Positions 17,019 through 25,149 of a stretch of 64,000 nt of DNA are shown here, piece by piece (within the stretch, counting starts at the first letter, position 1; every line of letters starts with the position of its first letter). The position numbers were made by a program, and so were the translations under genes. The notes beneath the pieces were generated by a model. The model did no database searches. It saw only the letters and a list, made by a program, of their open reading frames with translations, and was not told the origin of the DNA. The stretch is from assembly GCA_016745215.1 (NCBI GenBank), contig CP050890.1, positions 6,882,001 through 6,946,000 of the forward strand, given 5' to 3'. Source of the stretch: Thiohalocapsa sp. PB-PSB1. GTDB taxonomy: Bacteria > Pseudomonadota > Gammaproteobacteria > Chromatiales > Chromatiaceae.

Positions 17019-19394
17019 GTGATTAGCCAGACCTACCGAAAGTCCAAAATACTGTTCAGCGCCGCTTTGCTCTGCGGCACCGTTATCACGGCAGGCCAGG
17101 TGCTTGCTCAGAGCAGTCTGCCCTACCCGGACCCCGAGTTTCAGGGCACGATTGGGGAGACGTACAAGGAGTCGAAGGCCGACCCGTCTCTCTTCACGCC
17201 TCGATCGGCGCCGGAAGGGGCGCCCAACATCCTGCTGGTCTTGATTGACGACGCCGGGTACGGGGCGAGCCACACCTTCGGCGGTCCGAGCAACACGCCG
17301 ACCCTTCAGAAACTGGCGGAATCCGGACTACGGTACACCCGGTTTCATACCACAGCGGTTTGCTCGCCGACGCGGGCGGCCCTGCTGACCGGGCACAACC
17401 ATCATTCGGCAGGCACCGGCATCATCATGGAGACCACCACCGGGTTCCCCGGCTACACCGGGATCATTCCCCAGAATACGGCCTCCATCGGCCGGATCCT
17501 GCAGGACAACGGCTACTCCACCGCCTGGATCGGCAAGAATCACAATACCGTTGGCATGCAGACGAACATCGTGGGCCCGCACAGCCGTTGGCCGAACCAA
17601 CTGGGTTTCGACTATTTCTATGGCTTCATGTCCGGCGAGATGAACCAGTGGTATCCGACGATCTACGAGAACCGGAATCCGGTTCAAGCCTGGGGCACGC
17701 CCGAAGAGGGTTACAACCTCGGGATCGATCTGACGGACAAGGCGATCAATTGGATGCGGTATCAGAATTCGATCGCACCGGATCGCCCGTTCCTGCTCTA
17801 CTACGCCCCCGGCGCGACCCACTCTCCGCACCATCCGCCCAAAGAATACGCCGAAAAGTACCGGGGCAAGTTCGCCCACGGATGGGACAAACAGCGCGAA
17901 ATCACCTTCGCGCGCCAGAAGGAGCTCGGTGTGGTGCCCCAAGACGCCGAGCTTACGCCGCGCCCCGACGGCATCAAAGCCTGGGATGAGCTCGGCGATG
18001 ACGAGAAGGCGCTCTACGAGCGTCAGATGGAAGTCTACGCGGGATTCTACGAGTTCGCCGACGCCCAGATCGGCCGCATCATCGACGCGATCGAGCAAAC
18101 GGGCGAGCTCGACAACACGCTGATCATCTTCATCGCGGGAGACAACGGCGCGAGCGCCGAGGGCAGCATGACCGGTACGGCCAGCGCGGTCGCGATGCTC
18201 AACGGCGTGCAATTCCCGCTCGAAGAGACGATGAAGTTCAAGGACCGATGGGGCGAGGCCGGCACCGACGTGCACTACGCCGTGGGCTGGTCGTGGGCGA
18301 TGAACACGCCGTTCAAATGGATGAAGCAGGTGGCATCCCACTTCGGCGGCACCCGCAACCCAATGGTGATTTCGTGGCCGGCGCGAATCAAGGACACGGG
18401 GGGGCTGCGCTACCAGTTCCACCACATTAACGATATCGCCCCGACGCTTCTGGAGGTGATCGGCCTTGACCAGCCCGAATTCGTCAATGGTATCAAGCAG
18501 AAGCCGATGGAGGGCGTCAGCTTGGCCTACACCTTCGCGGATGATGGTGCCAATGCCGAGGAACGTAAGACGACCCAGTACTTCGAAATGATCGGCAATC
18601 GCGGCATCTACCACGACGGTTGGATGGCATCGGCGTTCCATAAGGAACCCTGGAACACGGGGGGAACCAAGCCCTTTGATGGTGACAACTGGGAGCTTTA
18701 CGACATCACCAAAGACTTCACTCAGGCCAACAACCTGGCCGATCAGTTCCCGGATAAGCTCGAGGAAATGCAGGCGCTCTTCGATGAAGAGGCGAAGAAA
18801 TACAACGTTTATCCGCTGGATGATCGTGCCGCCGCTCGCTTCGCCAACCCGGGTGGTATCAACCGGCCGAGCTTCGTGACGGGACGCAACCACTTCGAGT
18901 TCTTCCCGGGCGCCATCCGTTTGTCGGAGGGTTCGGCGCCGAGCGTCAAGAGCAAGTCGCACAGCATCACGGCGGATGTCGTGATCCCGTCCGAGGGCGC
19001 CGAAGGCGCGCTGATCGCCATGGGCGGGGACGAGGCCGGCTATGTCCTCTACGTCAAGGACAACAAGCTCGTCTATGGCTTCAACTACTACTCCTACGAG
19101 CACTACAAGGTCACGTCGACGACCGACGTTCCCACTAGCGAAGTCGAATTGAAGATGGACTTCGATTACGACGGCGGCGGGCCCGGCAAGGGCGGCGACG
19201 TCACGCTGTTCATCAACGGCGAGCAAGCGGGGCAAGGCCGCATCGAAAAGACCATCCCGGGCAAGTACGGGTTCGACGAGATGGATATCGGCATGGACCT
19301 GTCCGGCGCCGTGATGATCGAGGAGTACGACGCGCCGTTCAAGTTCACCGGGGAAGTCGAGAAGGTCAGGATCCAGATCGACGAGGATACGTGA
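17019..19394 (+). CDS. Exported arylsulfatase 2
   Basis: A 791-residue type I sulfatase with a signal peptide, formylglycine motif CSPTR at 115-119, metal motifs LIDDAGYGA and AGDNGASAEGSM, and a complete C-terminal beta domain (LKMDFDYDGGGPGKGGDVTL). The GTG start at 17019 is the only fit, since the ATG just upstream is out of frame and hits a stop at once. The first 85 bases of coding sequence are nearly identical to those of sulfatase 1 while the mature proteins differ, so the export leader was copied or converted. An anaerobic or FGE-type maturase must lie elsewhere. Confidence 0.9.
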   Translation: MISQTYRKSKILFSAALLCGTVITAGQVLAQSSLPYPDPEFQGTIGETYKESKADPSLFTPRSAPEGAPNILLVLIDDAGYGASHTFGGPSNTPTLQKLAESGLRYTRFHTTAVCSPTRAALLTGHNHHSAGTGIIMETTTGFPGYTGIIPQNTASIGRILQDNGYSTAWIGKNHNTVGMQTNIVGPHSRWPNQLGFDYFYGFMSGEMNQWYPTIYENRNPVQAWGTPEEGYNLGIDLTDKAINWMRYQNSIAPDRPFLLYYAPGATHSPHHPPKEYAEKYRGKFAHGWDKQREITFARQKELGVVPQDAELTPRPDGIKAWDELGDDEKALYERQMEVYAGFYEFADAQIGRIIDAIEQTGELDNTLIIFIAGDNGASAEGSMTGTASAVAMLNGVQFPLEETMKFKDRWGEAGTDVHYAVGWSWAMNTPFKWMKQVASHFGGTRNPMVISWPARIKDTGGLRYQFHHINDIAPTLLEVIGLDQPEFVNGIKQKPMEGVSLAYTFADDGANAEERKTTQYFEMIGNRGIYHDGWMASAFHKEPWNTGGTKPFDGDNWELYDITKDFTQANNLADQFPDKLEEMQALFDEEAKKYNVYPLDDRAAARFANPGGINRPSFVTGRNHFEFFPGAIRLSEGSAPSVKSKSHSITADVVIPSEGAEGALIAMGGDEAGYVLYVKDNKLVYGFNYYSYEHYKVTSTTDVPTSEVELKMDFDYDGGGPGKGGDVTLFINGEQAGQGRIEKTIPGKYGFDEMDIGMDLSGAVMIEEYDAPFKFTGEVEKVRIQIDEDT

Positions 19395-19466
19395 GCCTCG
19401 AGCGCTGGACGCTCGGCGACATCCGGATCACGCGCTCCGAGTGATCGGCGCGGGATTCGAGGCGAA

Positions 19467-19496
19467 GCGGGATGGCGGCTGACGCTGCCACCCCGC
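19467..19496 (+). terminator. Hairpin after sulfatase 2
   Basis: GCGGGATGGC pairs with GCCACCCCGC with one mismatch; 10-base loop. Third member of the sulfatase-associated hairpin set. Confidence 0.45.
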
Positions 19497-19682
19497 GCAT
19501 TGGATGAAGCCGCGCGTTGTTGGGTTGACTGAGCAGCCCGGATGCGCAGAGCACCCTCAGAATGCCCCGATTCTTCGGCGTGTTCGCGTATACGGACGGT
19601 CGGGTACCCCCTCGCTGCGGCATGCCCCCGCAGCAAGTTTTAGCGCCGGACGCCCGCCTTTGCGCTCGCGCAGTCAACCGTG

Positions 19683-19702
19683 TTTGCGCGAAATGCATAG
19701 CG
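19683..19702 (+). promoter_or_regulatory. Recurring TTGCG..GCATAG box
   Basis: TTGCGCGAAATGCATAGCG lies about 190 bases before the small charged protein gene. The same motif occurs in the leaders at 9.9, 24.1, 52.4 and 56.8 kb. Function unproven. Confidence 0.3.
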
Positions 19703-19893
19703 AAGACCCAGATGTTTTGCCAGACTCTCGTCGTCGGCAGACCCACCACGTGTTGTTGGGTGACTCCCTAAGGCAGACGCGTGGCTCTGGCCTGGCGAAT
19801 TTGGTTAGCTGCGCGCGGTCCGTCGGCGAAGCCGTCGGCCTCTCGCAACCGCTGGCGGTGTTGCCAGCAGCACTGAACGGAGAACGACCGCTC

Positions 19894-20136
19894 ATGATCC
19901 GCTTGAATCTTTCACAGACCCTGCTGCTCTCTGCGATGCTGGTTGGCGGCATCGGCTTCGCGCAGGCCGAGTCCGACCTCGAGAACGCCACGACCAAGAA
20001 CCTGGAGGCATCAGAGGCCAGGTGGAAAGCGGCACAGGCAGGCGCCGAGCATGACAAGAAGAAGATGAAGGAGATGGAAGAGAAGGCCGAGCAGCTCGAA
20101 GCAGAAGCGAAGAAGATGGAGGAAGAGGGAAAGTAG
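19894..20136 (+). CDS. Small exported charged coiled-coil protein, copy A
   Basis: An 80-residue protein: signal peptide of about 25 residues (ending GFAQA) and a 55-residue mature part almost entirely Lys/Glu/Ala, predicted to form one helix (KKKMKEMEEKAEQLEAEAKK). No family was recognised. It is identical in sequence to the gene at 52649-52891. GGAGA at 19879 supports the start. Charged periplasmic helices of this type sometimes act as lipoprotein-like spacers or chaperones; that is a guess. Confidence 0.75.
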   Translation: MIRLNLSQTLLLSAMLVGGIGFAQAESDLENATTKNLEASEARWKAAQAGAEHDKKKMKEMEEKAEQLEAEAKKMEEEGK

Positions 20137-20333
20137 GTCGCTGTTGGATCGTCAGCGCATGCACGGGGGGGGGCCTCCGCGGGTTTGGTCGCCCGTTGTG
20201 GACCATCAAACCCCATGCATGTTCATTCTCTCTCTAGATTTCTCATCTAACTCCTTCTGGGATTTCCCGCAATCCAGCGCGGAGCGATAGCGATTCCCCA
20301 ACACTCAATCCCCCCCACCGCGGGGAGACCGTC

Positions 20334-20759
20334 ATGGGCTGGCAAGATCAGCTGAACAAGGCCATCCAAACCGTCAGGAATGCAGCCGACAGTGATCGGG
20401 CGCGCGAGATCGCCACCACGGCGAAGACCACCGCCGCGTCGCTGATGCAGAAGGCAAAGGACGGCGCCATGAGCGCTGCGGACGCGCTGGTCGAGGCCAA
20501 CCGCGACCCGTCGGCGCTGGTGCTGCACCATATGAACGCGGACGTCACCATCGTCTCGCCGTCGGAGGGCATCGCCATCAGCCGGCACGATGCCGGCACC
20601 CTGGTGATCACCGACGGCAAGGAGAACGGCCTGGTCATCAACGCCGCCGCCGACCCGGCCTTCGTCGTCGAGACCATCGGCACCGTCATCCATGTCAGCG
20701 ACAACACCTACGACTTGGGCGATCAGGACGGCGTCCACCTGGTCATGACCAAGTTCTGA
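20334..20759 (+). CDS. Hypothetical protein, 141 residues
   Basis: No signal peptide. The first 60 residues are a charged Ala-rich helix (IQTVRNAADSDRAREIATTA), followed by a short beta-rich domain (DVTIVSPSEGIAISRHDAGT, DDV-type turns) ending in VHLVMTKF. The initiation region GGGGAGACCGTC fits an RBS. Family not recognised; cytosolic. Confidence 0.65.
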   Translation: MGWQDQLNKAIQTVRNAADSDRAREIATTAKTTAASLMQKAKDGAMSAADALVEANRDPSALVLHHMNADVTIVSPSEGIAISRHDAGTLVITDGKENGLVINAAADPAFVVETIGTVIHVSDNTYDLGDQDGVHLVMTKF

Positions 20760-20769
20760 GGTTCTCGCT

Positions 20770-21071
20770 CAGAGTCGAAGCAGGAGCGGGCGGTCGCGTC
20801 TACTAACCGAAGCCTGTCCGAGTCTGTCCTGAGTCGGGCGCTGAACGCAGCGGATGCGGTGATCATGGAGCACGAGCCCCTTCGCCTGAGCGAGGCGGAG
20901 GGGCCGGTGCTTCTGGACGCGCTCGACTATCCCCCGGAGCCGAAGGCCCGGCTGCGGCAGGCATTCGCCGAGCACGGCAAACCCGTGCGGAGGTTACGTG
21001 AGCGACGAGTATCTCCACCCCTCGCGGCCAGGTTCGGAAAACGCTTGGTTCCCTTTGCGGCGACCGGCTAG
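20770..21071 (+). pseudogene. DUF1778/TacA-type antitoxin C-terminal remnant
   Basis: In one frame from about 20811 the sequence reads NRSLSESVLSRALNAADAVI, then MEHEPLRLSEAEG and LLDALDYPPEPKARLRQAF. This matches the end of the ribbon-helix-helix and the toxin-binding tail of DUF1778 antitoxins (partners of GNAT toxins). The N-terminal DNA-binding part is missing and no GNAT toxin gene follows; the sequence after 21071 is AT-rich and empty. A dead toxin-antitoxin scar. Confidence 0.5.
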
Positions 21072-21445
21072 ACTGATTGTCCTTGGCAATTTTGCCCATT
21101 TTTTGCTATAACACATTAATCTAAAAGACTTTTATTGGTTTGTAATTTTTCATTTTGTAGTCATGCAAATGCACTTCGTCGCTTGCAACATCATGCTGAA
21201 CAAGGCGATAATTAGCCATGCACCGGTTCAGCGCTGCTTTACATTTTAAAATCAATAAATTACTTAGACACCAGTGCTCGCTGTAGCCATTCACGTGAAA
21301 TTCTGGATTGGGGCTTAAGCCATTTAGATCAATGGGTTACGCGAATCTCGGCCAGGAAGATGCGGCTAGACTCCCCAAGGCGCGGGACTGGTGCAGCCTG
21401 TGTCGGCGCCCAAACCGCCTGAAGGCCTGAACTGACGTAGCTCGC
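21072..21445. other. AT-rich gene-free stretch
   Basis: About 240 bases (21075-21315) are strikingly AT-rich compared with the flanks, including TTTTTTGCTATAACACATTA, which could contain a promoter. CATGCTGAACAAGGCGATAATTAG and GGTTCAGCGCTGC suggest a loose inverted repeat. No gene is supported. Confidence 0.35.
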
Positions 21446-21880
21446 ATGCAAGACAATTCCTACGACACCGACTTCTACGCCTGGGCCAATGCCCAAGCGG
21501 AGCTGTTGCGCACGGGCAATCTCCAGCAAGCGGACATCGAGCACATCGCCGAGGAGATCGAGAGCCTGGGCAAGGGCGAACTGCGAGAGCTGGAGAACCG
21601 GCTGGCCGTTCTGTTCACGCACCTGCTCGAGTGGCGTTTCCAGCCGACCCACCGCAGCCGCAGCTGGGAATTGACCGTCAAGGAACAACGCCGCCGCCTC
21701 CGTCGCCACCTGGCCCAGAACCCGAGCCTGAAATCCAAGCTCCCCCAGGCCCGCGAAGATGCCTACGGCGATGCCGTACTCGAAGCCGCGCGACAGACCG
21801 GCCTTGCCGAAGATGCCTTCCCGATCGATTGCCCGTTCAGTGTCGAGCAGACGCTAGACGACACATGGTGGCCGGCGTAG
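21446..21880 (+). CDS. DUF29 family protein
   Basis: A 144-residue helical protein matching DUF29: YDTDFYAWANAQAELLRTG at the start, then IAEEIESLGKGELRELENRL, a central LLEWRFQP and the C-terminal FPIDCPFSVEQTLDDTWWP. DUF29 proteins are common, often multicopy, in cyanobacteria and purple bacteria; function is unknown. It stands alone, flanked by an antitoxin remnant and REP debris, typical of a mobile accessory gene. Confidence 0.85.
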   Translation: MQDNSYDTDFYAWANAQAELLRTGNLQQADIEHIAEEIESLGKGELRELENRLAVLFTHLLEWRFQPTHRSRSWELTVKEQRRRLRRHLAQNPSLKSKLPQAREDAYGDAVLEAARQTGLAEDAFPIDCPFSVEQTLDDTWWPA

Positions 21881-22018
21881 GCATGCAGCGGCATGGCCGC
21901 GCGCAGACCGCAGGCTCACGGATACTGCGCAGTCCATGGAGCTTCGTGGACGCGGGTTCGACTTTCCGCCCGCTGTCCGGCAGGCGCAAGTGGGTACAGA
22001 ATCGGGCCGCGGCCCCCG

Positions 22019-22046
22019 TCGGGAGGCAAAAGGCAAGACCCGACCC
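22019..22046 (+). repeat. REP motif GGCAAGACCCGACCCCG
   Basis: GGCAAAAGGCAAGACCCGAC matches, with one change, the inverted repeats bounding the REP-associated transposase at 51.1-52.0 kb. It is followed by CGCGCTTCGCGTGACCCCGC, a small palindromic patch. Confidence 0.6.
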
Positions 22047-22162
22047 CGCGCTTCGCGTGACCCCGCGCTTCGCGCGCTTCGCTGGAGAAAGAGGCCGCTA
22101 CTCGGCAAGCGGCTAGCAGTCGGCGGCGTACCGCTACACCACAGACCCAACGGGAGAAGCCC

Positions 22163-23503
22163 TTGTCACTGAAAAAGCCCCTGAAATGGCTCATCGCCAT
22201 CGTCGTCGCCCTGCTGACGCTACTCGCGCTGCTCATCGGCGTCGCCTACTGGTTGCTGCACACCGATACACCGGACGTCGCCGAGCGCGATGCGCCGCTC
22301 GTCCCTCGGCTGTCGGGGGACTATCCCGGCGCGCCGCGTACAGTTGACGCCGAGCAGCTGCTGAGCTGGGCCGAGCGGGCCACGCCGATGGCCCGCATCA
22401 ACACCGCCACCGACAGCCTGCCGAACGGCCTCGCCCTATCGATGCTGCCATTCATGGTGGACTGGGAGCAGTCACGGACCGAAGGCGACTCACCCTTCCT
22501 GTTGATGCGCAACGTCAACGCCGGCGGTAACCCAGTCATCGGCGAGAACATTCTGGCGACGGTTCGCATACCGCTGGATGGGCTGAGCGGCCTGCACTGG
22601 TGTCTGACACCTACTCGCAACGACAAGGGTAAGGACACCTTTATGGGGCACGCCATGCTCCGTTTCCTGTTCTCCAAGGAGAAACGTCCGGTCATCCTGG
22701 GCCAGGACGGCCAACCCCTGCCCGGCGCCCTGGCCCCCGATGACCTGATGCTGAGCTGGGAGGCCTGGCGCCCGCCCATGACCAGCTACGACGGGCTCAA
22801 GGGCCTAGACCCGGAAAGCTACACCCTGAGCGCCCGCGCCTACACCGGTGCGCAACGCTTCCTCACCGATATCGTGCGCGGCAATCCCTGGCGCTGCTAT
22901 CCGGTCAAGCTGCCGGAGGTGGACAATGCCCTGCCACTGACGCTGCTGACCGCAACGCTGTCCGGCGACACCTTCGCCAGGCGCATCATCGGCGAGATGG
23001 CCGCTAAAGGCCAGATCAAGGCCGAGGGTCTGCGGCAGGCGACACCCGCACAGCGTGAGCGGGTCAAGTCATTATTCGCCACCTCTAGGCTACCCAAGGA
23101 TCCCCTCAGCGGGCTGTTGCAGAAGGCCAATCTATCCTATCAACTGCTCGAGCGCTCCTGCATCACAGAATCACTCGCCATGATCCAGCTGTCGCTCGAC
23201 CGCATCCACAAGGAGCACGACCTGGGGCCGCCGCCCAAGCTGGAACTGGTGCCGTCCGGCTTGCCGCCCTGGATACAGGAACTGGTCACCGCCGACCATG
23301 CGACGTTGCTTGCACACGTCCCGGGGACGTTACTGTTCGTGGCCCGTAATCGGCAAGTCCTGCCCATCCAGGCCTATCGCATCCTGGAGGAGGCGGGGCT
23401 GCTGCTGCCGAACCCGTCGTCGGACGCGGACGGTCCGCTCATGTACTACTACGATAAATCCAGCGGCATGCCCTACGGGTCGATCAAGGACAACATGATG
23501 TAG
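22163..23503 (+). CDS. Membrane-anchored hypothetical protein, 446 residues
   Basis: One transmembrane helix at about 9-31 (LIAIVVALLTLLALLIGVAY), then a large soluble periplasmic domain without recognised motifs. It ends with LMYYYDKSSGMPYGSIKDN. TTG at 22163 is the start, with GGGAGAAG just upstream; no in-frame ATG gives the membrane anchor. Codon use and GC are like the neighbours. Function unknown. Confidence 0.7.
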   Translation: MSLKKPLKWLIAIVVALLTLLALLIGVAYWLLHTDTPDVAERDAPLVPRLSGDYPGAPRTVDAEQLLSWAERATPMARINTATDSLPNGLALSMLPFMVDWEQSRTEGDSPFLLMRNVNAGGNPVIGENILATVRIPLDGLSGLHWCLTPTRNDKGKDTFMGHAMLRFLFSKEKRPVILGQDGQPLPGALAPDDLMLSWEAWRPPMTSYDGLKGLDPESYTLSARAYTGAQRFLTDIVRGNPWRCYPVKLPEVDNALPLTLLTATLSGDTFARRIIGEMAAKGQIKAEGLRQATPAQRERVKSLFATSRLPKDPLSGLLQKANLSYQLLERSCITESLAMIQLSLDRIHKEHDLGPPPKLELVPSGLPPWIQELVTADHATLLAHVPGTLLFVARNRQVLPIQAYRILEEAGLLLPNPSSDADGPLMYYYDKSSGMPYGSIKDNMM

Positions 23504-23548
23504 CCATTTCACTCGAGCTCCTCGAAGTCGCGGTATACGCGTTCCTGA

Positions 23549-23770
23549 TTAGCAAGCTGTTGCAGCCAGCCGAATCCGATGCAGCGGACACTGCTCGCTA
23601 CGTAACGCAGCGACCAGCAGCCGGGCTGGCAGGGCACGTAGAGCGAAGTGGCGATTGAAGCGATAGGCGATCGCGCCGAGGTAGCGCTTGGCCTAGCGGC
23701 TGGAGCCGTAGCTGTGATAGGCCCCGCTGAGTCCGGTCTTCAGGTTGCCGAGCACGGTGCTGACCCATGG
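23549..23770 (-). pseudogene. IS1595-type transposase C-terminal remnant
   Basis: The minus strand reads TGLSGAYHSYGSSR, an in-frame TAG, then AKRYLGAIAYRFNRHFALRA, the conserved tail of ISXO2/IS1595 transposases. The rest of the gene is missing. Sequence on either side (23504-23548, 23771-24080) shows nothing assignable. Confidence 0.65.
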
Positions 23771-24081
23771 TGCGCGCCCGCAATCAGCCAGCTAGCCGGT
23801 TGGTGAGCGATTCGGGCTAGTCGTGTGATCCGGGAGGCAGATCGAACGATGCGAGAACCCATACCGAGCCTCCTGAGCGAACCGAGCACTACCGTCAAGA
23901 CTGTGTACCCACTGGCCAGAACTTCCGCGGATCGGCAGAAAAAGGCCAGAATCTCCGGAAATTTCTGGTACGTTTCTATGCCACGAGACCGCAGAGGCGC
24001 TTGATCCACAGGTGGACTACGGCACCGAGCACGTTGCCGTTGTCATCAACATCGATTCCACCCGAATACGATAATGCCTGA

Positions 24082-24100
24082 TTGCGCAAATTGCATAGCG
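24082..24100 (+). promoter_or_regulatory. Recurring TTGCG..GCATAG box
   Basis: TTGCGCAAATTGCATAGCG, one of five similar boxes; it lies 360 bases before the truncated decarboxylase gene, whose intact copy at 57.2 kb also has one upstream. Confidence 0.3.
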
Positions 24101-24155
24101 CAGCCCAAATCTCAGTTGTAGGATCGGCCTGCGCATTTTGGAAGTCGAATTCCGT

Positions 24156-24344
24156 ATGGCGCCACTAAGCATTTACTGGGGTGTCTAGGACCCGGTTGCC
24201 GTGATCGCGATGGCGGATCGGATCAAACTGTGGAGTCCGACCACGGACCTCTACAAAATCCAGGAATCCGGGCACTGGCCGTCAATCGAAGTCCCGGACA
24301 TCATCGCTGACGCAATCCTCGCTCGGATACCGCTCTACAGGTGA
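24156..24344 (+). pseudogene. Alpha/beta hydrolase C-terminal fragment with in-frame TAG
   Basis: The frame reads MAPLSIYWGV, TAG, then DPVAVIAMADRIKLWSP and ESGHWPSIEVPDIIADAILA, ending RIPLYR. It is the acid and histidine end of the hydrolase family at 37.2 and 39.9 kb, with a stop where Lys or Gln is usual. The nucleophile domain is absent. Confidence 0.8.
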
Positions 24345-24460
24345 GCAGTTGATCGAAGTCCCGAGGCTGTCAATTAGGGCGCCTTGGGACTCATTTCACC
24401 AATGGAGCGCCAGCAGTGTGGGGCTCGGTTAAATGATTTGCGCAAGAGGAGGAAACATCC

Positions 24461-24695
24461 ATGTCTAAACCGACCGTCGCCGAGTATGCCGTTCAACGGC
24501 TGGCCAAATTGGGCATTACCGACTGTTTTGGCCTGCCCGGTGACTACGCGTTCCCGATCAACGACGCGATTGCCTCAAATAAGTCGATCGAGTGGCGTGG
24601 GTGCTCCAATGAGCAGAACGCGTCTTATGCTGCTGACGGGTACGCCCGTATTCGACGCGCCGCGATGCTCAATACGACCTACGCGGTCGGGATGG
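24461..24695 (+). pseudogene. ThDP decarboxylase N-terminal fragment
   Basis: The first 78 residues match the intact gene at 57174 almost exactly (MSKPTVAEYAVQRLAKLGIT, then GLPGDYAFPINDAIAS), including an AGGAGGA ribosome site. Homology breaks at 24695 after TTYAVG and the frame continues into unrelated sequence to 24931. The cofactor-binding C-terminus is missing. Together with the hydrolase fragment just upstream it marks a second, destroyed copy of a catabolic locus. Confidence 0.85.
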
Positions 24696-25149
24696 CAAAA
24701 GGACCGGCTCAAAAACCGTGCCACGGCACCTATAGGAATAGCCCCAACGACCATCGGTCGATAGCCTGCGGGTCAGCGGGGGGAGGCAATTCAGCGTGGG
24801 GCGATGGATTTCTCGAACACGTTTCCCAAGATCGCAAGGGTCCGCGGTCCTTCGCTGGGGTGCGAAATTCCAACCCGCCGGATCTACTCGGCGACTCCGA
24901 CATGCCGCCGCCGGGAAGGACAGACCAATGACACGTCGTTTCTGCTGTTTTCTTCCGGTTCAGACAGCTTGAACCTGCATGGCCGCATTCGCGTCTCCCA
25001 CGGCAGCCTGTGGCGTGATCACCACGAGGCGATCGCGCAAGCGCCAGATTTGATCGCTTCCATTCGATTGCGACCCGCGCGGCCACACATGTCATGATCA
25101 GTATTTGCCCGGTGGCTTGAACCGACCTTATCGCGCTGGATGTCCTGAA
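24696..25149. other. Gene-free stretch before the kinase genes
   Basis: About 450 bases without a supported gene. It follows the breakpoint of the decarboxylase remnant. No terminator or operator was recognised. Confidence 0.3.

Larger units (their letters stand above)
19671..20257 (+). repeat. 0.57-kb duplicated segment, copy A
   Basis: This segment is nearly identical to 52427-52997. It holds the small charged protein gene, its leader and a conserved CCATGCATGTTC tail. Divergence is concentrated in the first 150 bases; the coding part is almost unchanged. Confidence 0.9.

Noticed and set aside
14838..19235. Very long minus-strand reading frames opposite both sulfatases
   Set aside because: They are antisense shadows of GC-rich sulfatase genes; their products are low-complexity and match no fold, whereas the plus frames have full catalytic motifs.
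22095..22150. tRNA-like phrase on the minus strand (GTGGTGTAGCGGTACGCCG, CGACTGCTAG)
   Set aside because: The arms do not pair into a cloverleaf and the acceptor end is missing.
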